This document shows positions 61,215 to 64,000 of a stretch of 64,000 nt of DNA, piece by piece. Made by a program: the position numbers and the translations under genes. Origin of the DNA: Vibrio qingdaonensis. Its GTDB lineage: Bacteria > Pseudomonadota > Gammaproteobacteria > Enterobacterales > Vibrionaceae. How positions within the stretch are numbered: the first letter of the stretch is position 1; each line of letters begins with the position of its first letter. The stretch spans positions 1-64,000 of the forward strand of contig NZ_JAKRRY010000025.1 in assembly GCF_026191675.1 (NCBI RefSeq), in the 5' to 3' direction. Under the pieces are notes generated by a model, which had not been told where the DNA came from, did no database searches, and was given only the letters and a program-made list of their open reading frames with translations.

Positions 61215-61477
61215 GTTTTGCTCCGTAACCACAATAGATATTTTAAATTTAGCACAATAGGATAACACGATACTTCATTTCGACAACAGCGCTTAATGAA
61301 TCAATCCAATGATAGGGATCAAGCTCTAATTCTTGAACTGACCACCATCACCGACAACATAAGATTTATATCAGTTACTTAGATTTTTTAACTGAGTCTC
61401 AAATGTATCCTTCCGGTCTAGAACCTAACCCCGATACTCGTCAGCATGCATAAAAACAATCGGACTAAGTCATTCTT

Positions 61478-62125
61478 ATGAGAAAAAATAGCTACAAACG
61501 CATCATCCAGCATGTGGCACTAAGCACGAGTTCGCCCGATCCTCTTGTGGAACAACTTTCCAAGTTAAGTATCAATGCCATCGATGTTATTCAACCGGAA
61601 GCCCTGATGGTGGCGAGAGACAAAGTGCGTAACCGAATATTACTGTTTGATTACCACGCCTCGCTGGACATCTTCCAGCAAGTACTTAACCTCCCTTTAG
61701 TGAGTAAGCACTTTGAAACCATTTTAATCAACGTTCCGCATAGACTCACCACGGAAACGATCCTGCGCTACGGCAACATTAAAGGTTTATTTTATAGCCA
61801 TGAATCGCCAGAGAAGATCGTCAAAGGCTTTGATGAAATCATTAATGGCAAAAACTGGTTACCTCGGGATGTTTCGAGCCAATTATTACATCACTATCGA
61901 CACGTTGTGTCCGCCAATACGTCTCCAGCAGTGGTTGACCTAACCGCTCGCGAAATTGATATCCTGCGCAGTCTGCAATCAGGCGCGACGAATATGCAAA
62001 TGGCTGAAGATCTATTCATTACCGAATCCACCGTAAAATCACATCTTTATCAGATATTTAGAAAACTATCGGTTAAAAACCGCTTACAAGCTATTGCATG
62101 GGCAAACCAACACTTACTCTCTTAA
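61478..62125 (+). CDS. qstR: LuxR-type regulator, QstR ortholog
   Basis: Probable QstR, the transcription factor that in V. cholerae integrates quorum sensing and TfoX to switch on late competence and type VI secretion genes. The 215-residue protein has a degenerate receiver-like N-terminal half and a C-terminal LuxR helix-turn-helix (about residues 150-212; LTAREIDILRSLQSGATNMQMAEDLFITESTVKSHL). The neighbours, ssb on one side and galU on the other, are those I recall for V. cholerae qstR. No strong Shine-Dalgarno precedes the ATG, suggesting weak or controlled translation. Function is transferred by synteny and family. Confidence 0.88.
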   Translation: MRKNSYKRIIQHVALSTSSPDPLVEQLSKLSINAIDVIQPEALMVARDKVRNRILLFDYHASLDIFQQVLNLPLVSKHFETILINVPHRLTTETILRYGNIKGLFYSHESPEKIVKGFDEIINGKNWLPRDVSSQLLHHYRHVVSANTSPAVVDLTAREIDILRSLQSGATNMQMAEDLFITESTVKSHLYQIFRKLSVKNRLQAIAWANQHLLS

Positions 62126-62289
62126 CGAAGTCAATAACTGCCATCACAAAACATCGAAAAATCAATCATGAAAGACACACCGACCCAACTTAGGATAAGG
62201 CTGTTATCTGGATTTAATTAGCGGTAGACTAGCGGCAGAATATTCGTCAGTAACGCAAACTAAAGACTATAAAGATAAAGGGTTTTATC

Positions 62290-63159
62290 ATGATTAAAAA
62301 GTGCCTATTCCCAGCTGCTGGGTACGGAACTCGTTTTCTTCCAGCAACAAAGTCAATGCCAAAAGAAATGATGCCAGTGGTGAACAAGCCGCTTATTGAA
62401 TACGGTGTCGAAGAAGCGATTCAAGCAGGTATGGATGGAATGTGCATTGTGACGGGTCGTGGTAAACACTCGATCATGGATCACTTTGATAAAAACTATG
62501 AGCTAGAACATCAGATTAGCGGCACCAACAAAGAAGAGCTGCTGGTTGAGATCCGCGATATCATCGATTCTGCGCAATTTACCTATGTTCGCCAACGTGA
62601 AATGAAAGGCCTAGGCCATGCTATCTTAACGGGCCGTGAGCTCATCGGCGATGAACCTTTTGCTGTCGTGCTAGCCGATGATCTTTGCGTCAACGAAGAG
62701 CAAGGGGTACTTGCGCAAATGGTTGCCCTGTACAAGCAATTTCGTTGTTCAATTGTTGCTGTTCAAGAAGTTCCAGACAATGAAACTCACAAATACGGTG
62801 TCATTTCTGGTGAAATGATCAAAGACGATCTATTCCGCGTTGACGACATGGTTGAAAAACCAGAGGCGGGTACCGCACCTAGCAATCTTGCCATCATTGG
62901 TCGTTACATTCTTACTCCGGATATCTTTGAGCTTATCGAGCAAACAGAGCCAGGCAAAGGTGGCGAAGTTCAAATCACCGACGCCCTACTAAAACAAGCA
63001 AAATCCGGTTGTGTCCTTGCGTATAAATTTAAAGGCCAACGCTTTGACTGTGGTAGTGTCGAAGGTTACATTGAAGCAACAAACTACTGTTTCGAAAACC
63101 TATATCTAAAAGACGAAAAAACCTCTGAGCTAGGAAAACACGCAACAAAGAAAGCCTAA
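62290..63159 (+). CDS. galU: UTP-glucose-1-phosphate uridylyltransferase GalU
   Basis: Makes UDP-glucose from UTP and glucose-1-phosphate, supplying LPS, capsule and biofilm polysaccharides. The 289 residues have the nucleotidyltransferase motif AAGYGTRFLPATKSMPKEM near the N-terminus, VVLADDLCV and a VEKP motif. A strong AAAGG lies before the ATG. A terminator follows before uvrA. Confidence 0.97.
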   Translation: MIKKCLFPAAGYGTRFLPATKSMPKEMMPVVNKPLIEYGVEEAIQAGMDGMCIVTGRGKHSIMDHFDKNYELEHQISGTNKEELLVEIRDIIDSAQFTYVRQREMKGLGHAILTGRELIGDEPFAVVLADDLCVNEEQGVLAQMVALYKQFRCSIVAVQEVPDNETHKYGVISGEMIKDDLFRVDDMVEKPEAGTAPSNLAIIGRYILTPDIFELIEQTEPGKGGEVQITDALLKQAKSGCVLAYKFKGQRFDCGSVEGYIEATNYCFENLYLKDEKTSELGKHATKKA

Positions 63160-63184
63160 TTACGCTCGACAACCGCTCCCCATT

Positions 63185-63217
63185 AACGCCACTTTCTCTT
63201 AGAAACGTGGCGTTTTT
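63185..63217 (+). terminator. galU terminator
   Basis: AACGCCAC (63185-63192) pairs with GTGGCGTT (63207-63214), with further TTTCT/AGAAA pairing inside, followed by a T-tract. Confidence 0.85.
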
Positions 63218-63242
63218 ATTTCTCCCCAGCCCTTCTATATTA

Positions 63243-63262
63243 CCCTGTTTTTTTATCCAGTA
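63243..63262. promoter_or_regulatory. LexA (SOS) box upstream of uvrA
   Basis: CTGT-N8-CCAG, one base away from the gammaproteobacterial consensus CTGT-N8-ACAG, followed by TA. It lies just ahead of a likely uvrA -35 (TTGCAC at 63268-63273). Confidence 0.65.
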
Positions 63263-63285
63263 TTTCTTTGCACAAACTTCACACT

Positions 63286-63315
63286 ATGTAATACTTATCG
63301 CACTACGTATTACAT
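63286..63315. other. 9-bp inverted repeat upstream of uvrA start
   Basis: ATGTAATAC (63286-63294) and GTATTACAT (63307-63315) flank 12 bases, between the putative uvrA promoter and its start codon. It could be an operator or a leader hairpin. Confidence 0.6.
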
Positions 63316-63326
63316 GAGTGGCAACA

Positions 63327-64000
63327 ATGGATAAGATCGAAGTTAGGGGTGCTCGAACCCATAACCTAAAAAACGTCAGCCTGACGATTCCTCGCGATAA
63401 ACTCACCGTGATTACCGGCCTTTCTGGTTCAGGTAAGTCATCGCTAGCATTCGATACCCTTTACGCAGAAGGGCAAAGGCGCTATGTGGAGTCATTATCG
63501 GCTTACGCGAGACAGTTCTTATCTTTAATGGAAAAGCCTGACGTCGACCATATTGAAGGGCTATCGCCCGCGATTTCCATTGAGCAAAAATCCACCTCTC
63601 ATAACCCACGCTCAACCGTCGGTACTATTACTGAAGTCTACGATTATCTGCGTCTTCTATACGCACGTGTCGGCGAGCCCCGTTGTCCCGAGCATAAAAC
63701 GCCATTGGCTGCACAAACCGTTAGCCAAATGGTCGATAAAGTACTTGAGCTGCCAGAAGGCTCTAAAATGATGTTGCTTGCGCCTATCGTGAAAGAACGA
63801 AAAGGGGAGCACGTTAAAACGCTAGAGAACCTCGCTGCCCAAGGTTTTATTCGCGCAAGGATCGATGGCGAGACCTGCGATCTTTCCGATCCACCAACGC
63901 TTGAATTGCATAAAAAACACACCATTGAAGTCGTCGTCGACCGCTTTAAAGTACGTGATAACCTGCAACAAAGACTGGCAGAATCCTTTGAAACGGCATT
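63327..64000 (+). CDS. uvrA: Excinuclease ABC subunit UvrA (5' part, cut by window edge)
   Basis: DNA damage-recognition ATPase of nucleotide excision repair. Only about 224 codons are inside the window; the frame is open to the end. The product begins MDKIEVRGARTHNLKNVSL, with Walker A GLSGSGKSSLAFDTLYAEGQRR at about residues 31-38 and the signature SAYARQFLSLMEKPDVDHIEGLSPAI. All are diagnostic. The ATG at 63327 has no strong Shine-Dalgarno. A LexA box upstream suggests SOS induction. Confidence 0.96.
   Translation, partial: MDKIEVRGARTHNLKNVSLTIPRDKLTVITGLSGSGKSSLAFDTLYAEGQRRYVESLSAYARQFLSLMEKPDVDHIEGLSPAISIEQKSTSHNPRSTVGTITEVYDYLRLLYARVGEPRCPEHKTPLAAQTVSQMVDKVLELPEGSKMMLLAPIVKERKGEHVKTLENLAAQGFIRARIDGETCDLSDPPTLELHKKHTIEVVVDRFKVRDNLQQRLAESFETA

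Noticed and set aside
1..64000. Mobile elements, prophage, integron attC sites, CRISPR arrays, tRNA or rRNA genes
   Set aside because: No transposase, integrase, cas gene, direct-repeat/spacer pattern or tRNA/rRNA sequence could be recognised on either strand.

Overview
The window is a gammaproteobacterial chromosome segment, almost certainly from a Vibrio. Diagnostic points are a ShyA-type peptidoglycan endopeptidase beside tyrS, leuO separated from leuABCD by a VC2487-type glycosyltransferase and an efflux operon, the lptD-surA-pdxA-rsmA-apaG-apaH run, a TAXI-type TRAP transporter beside argR/mdh, and the mreB / csrD(mshH) / ssb / qstR / galU / uvrA order. I cannot name the species. Nearly everything is core genome. 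I see no insertion sequence, prophage, integron, CRISPR array, tRNA or rRNA.

Layout. 1-2.8 kb: tyrS (-) and shyA (+), followed by a perfect 13 x 8-bp tandem array. 2.9-13.3 kb, all on the minus strand: a long-chain acyl-CoA ligase, leuO, a glycosyltransferase/PAP2 phosphatase pair, and a tetR-adaptor-RND pump operon. 13.3-18.6 kb: strong palindromes, an unannotated leucine leader peptide with attenuator, then leuABCD. 18.7-28.0 kb: DUF547, DUF924 and djlA genes, then the envelope/translation operon lptD-surA-pdxA-rsmA-apaG-apaH. 28.1-32.1 kb, minus: folA, a split YjjB/YjjP transporter, obgE, rpmA, rplU. 32.4-35.5 kb: ispB, a small unknown gene, mdh and divergent argR. 35.8-40.3 kb: TAXI-TRAP binding protein, fused permease and a UspA-type protein. 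40.4-45.2 kb, minus: a 2-hydroxyacid dehydrogenase, rluA, rapA. 45.7-47.1 kb: a PIN-PhoH protein. 47.2-58.0 kb, minus: the cell-shape and envelope cluster mreB-mreC-mreD-maf-rng-yhdP-nitrilase-tldD. 58.4-64 kb: csrD, ssb, qstR, galU and the 5' part of uvrA.

How the genes work together. Several blocks serve the envelope: ShyA cuts peptidoglycan crosslinks, MreBCD positions wall synthesis, SurA helps fold LptD, YhdP belongs to the AsmA-like lipid-transport family, IspB makes the quinone side chain, and GalU makes UDP-glucose. LeuO, LeuL and LeuABCD form the leucine block, controlled at least by attenuation. QstR, SSB and UvrA bring competence and DNA repair genes together.

The most noteworthy non-coding signals are the octamer array after shyA, a 44-bp perfect palindrome between the TetR/RND operon and leuL, two perfect but mutually exclusive hairpins in the mreB-mreC spacer, and the absence of the MSHA pilus cluster between csrD/mshH and mreB, where I recall it lying in V. 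cholerae. No wholly new multi-gene system is evident. The least understood operon is the glycosyltransferase/PAP2 pair.
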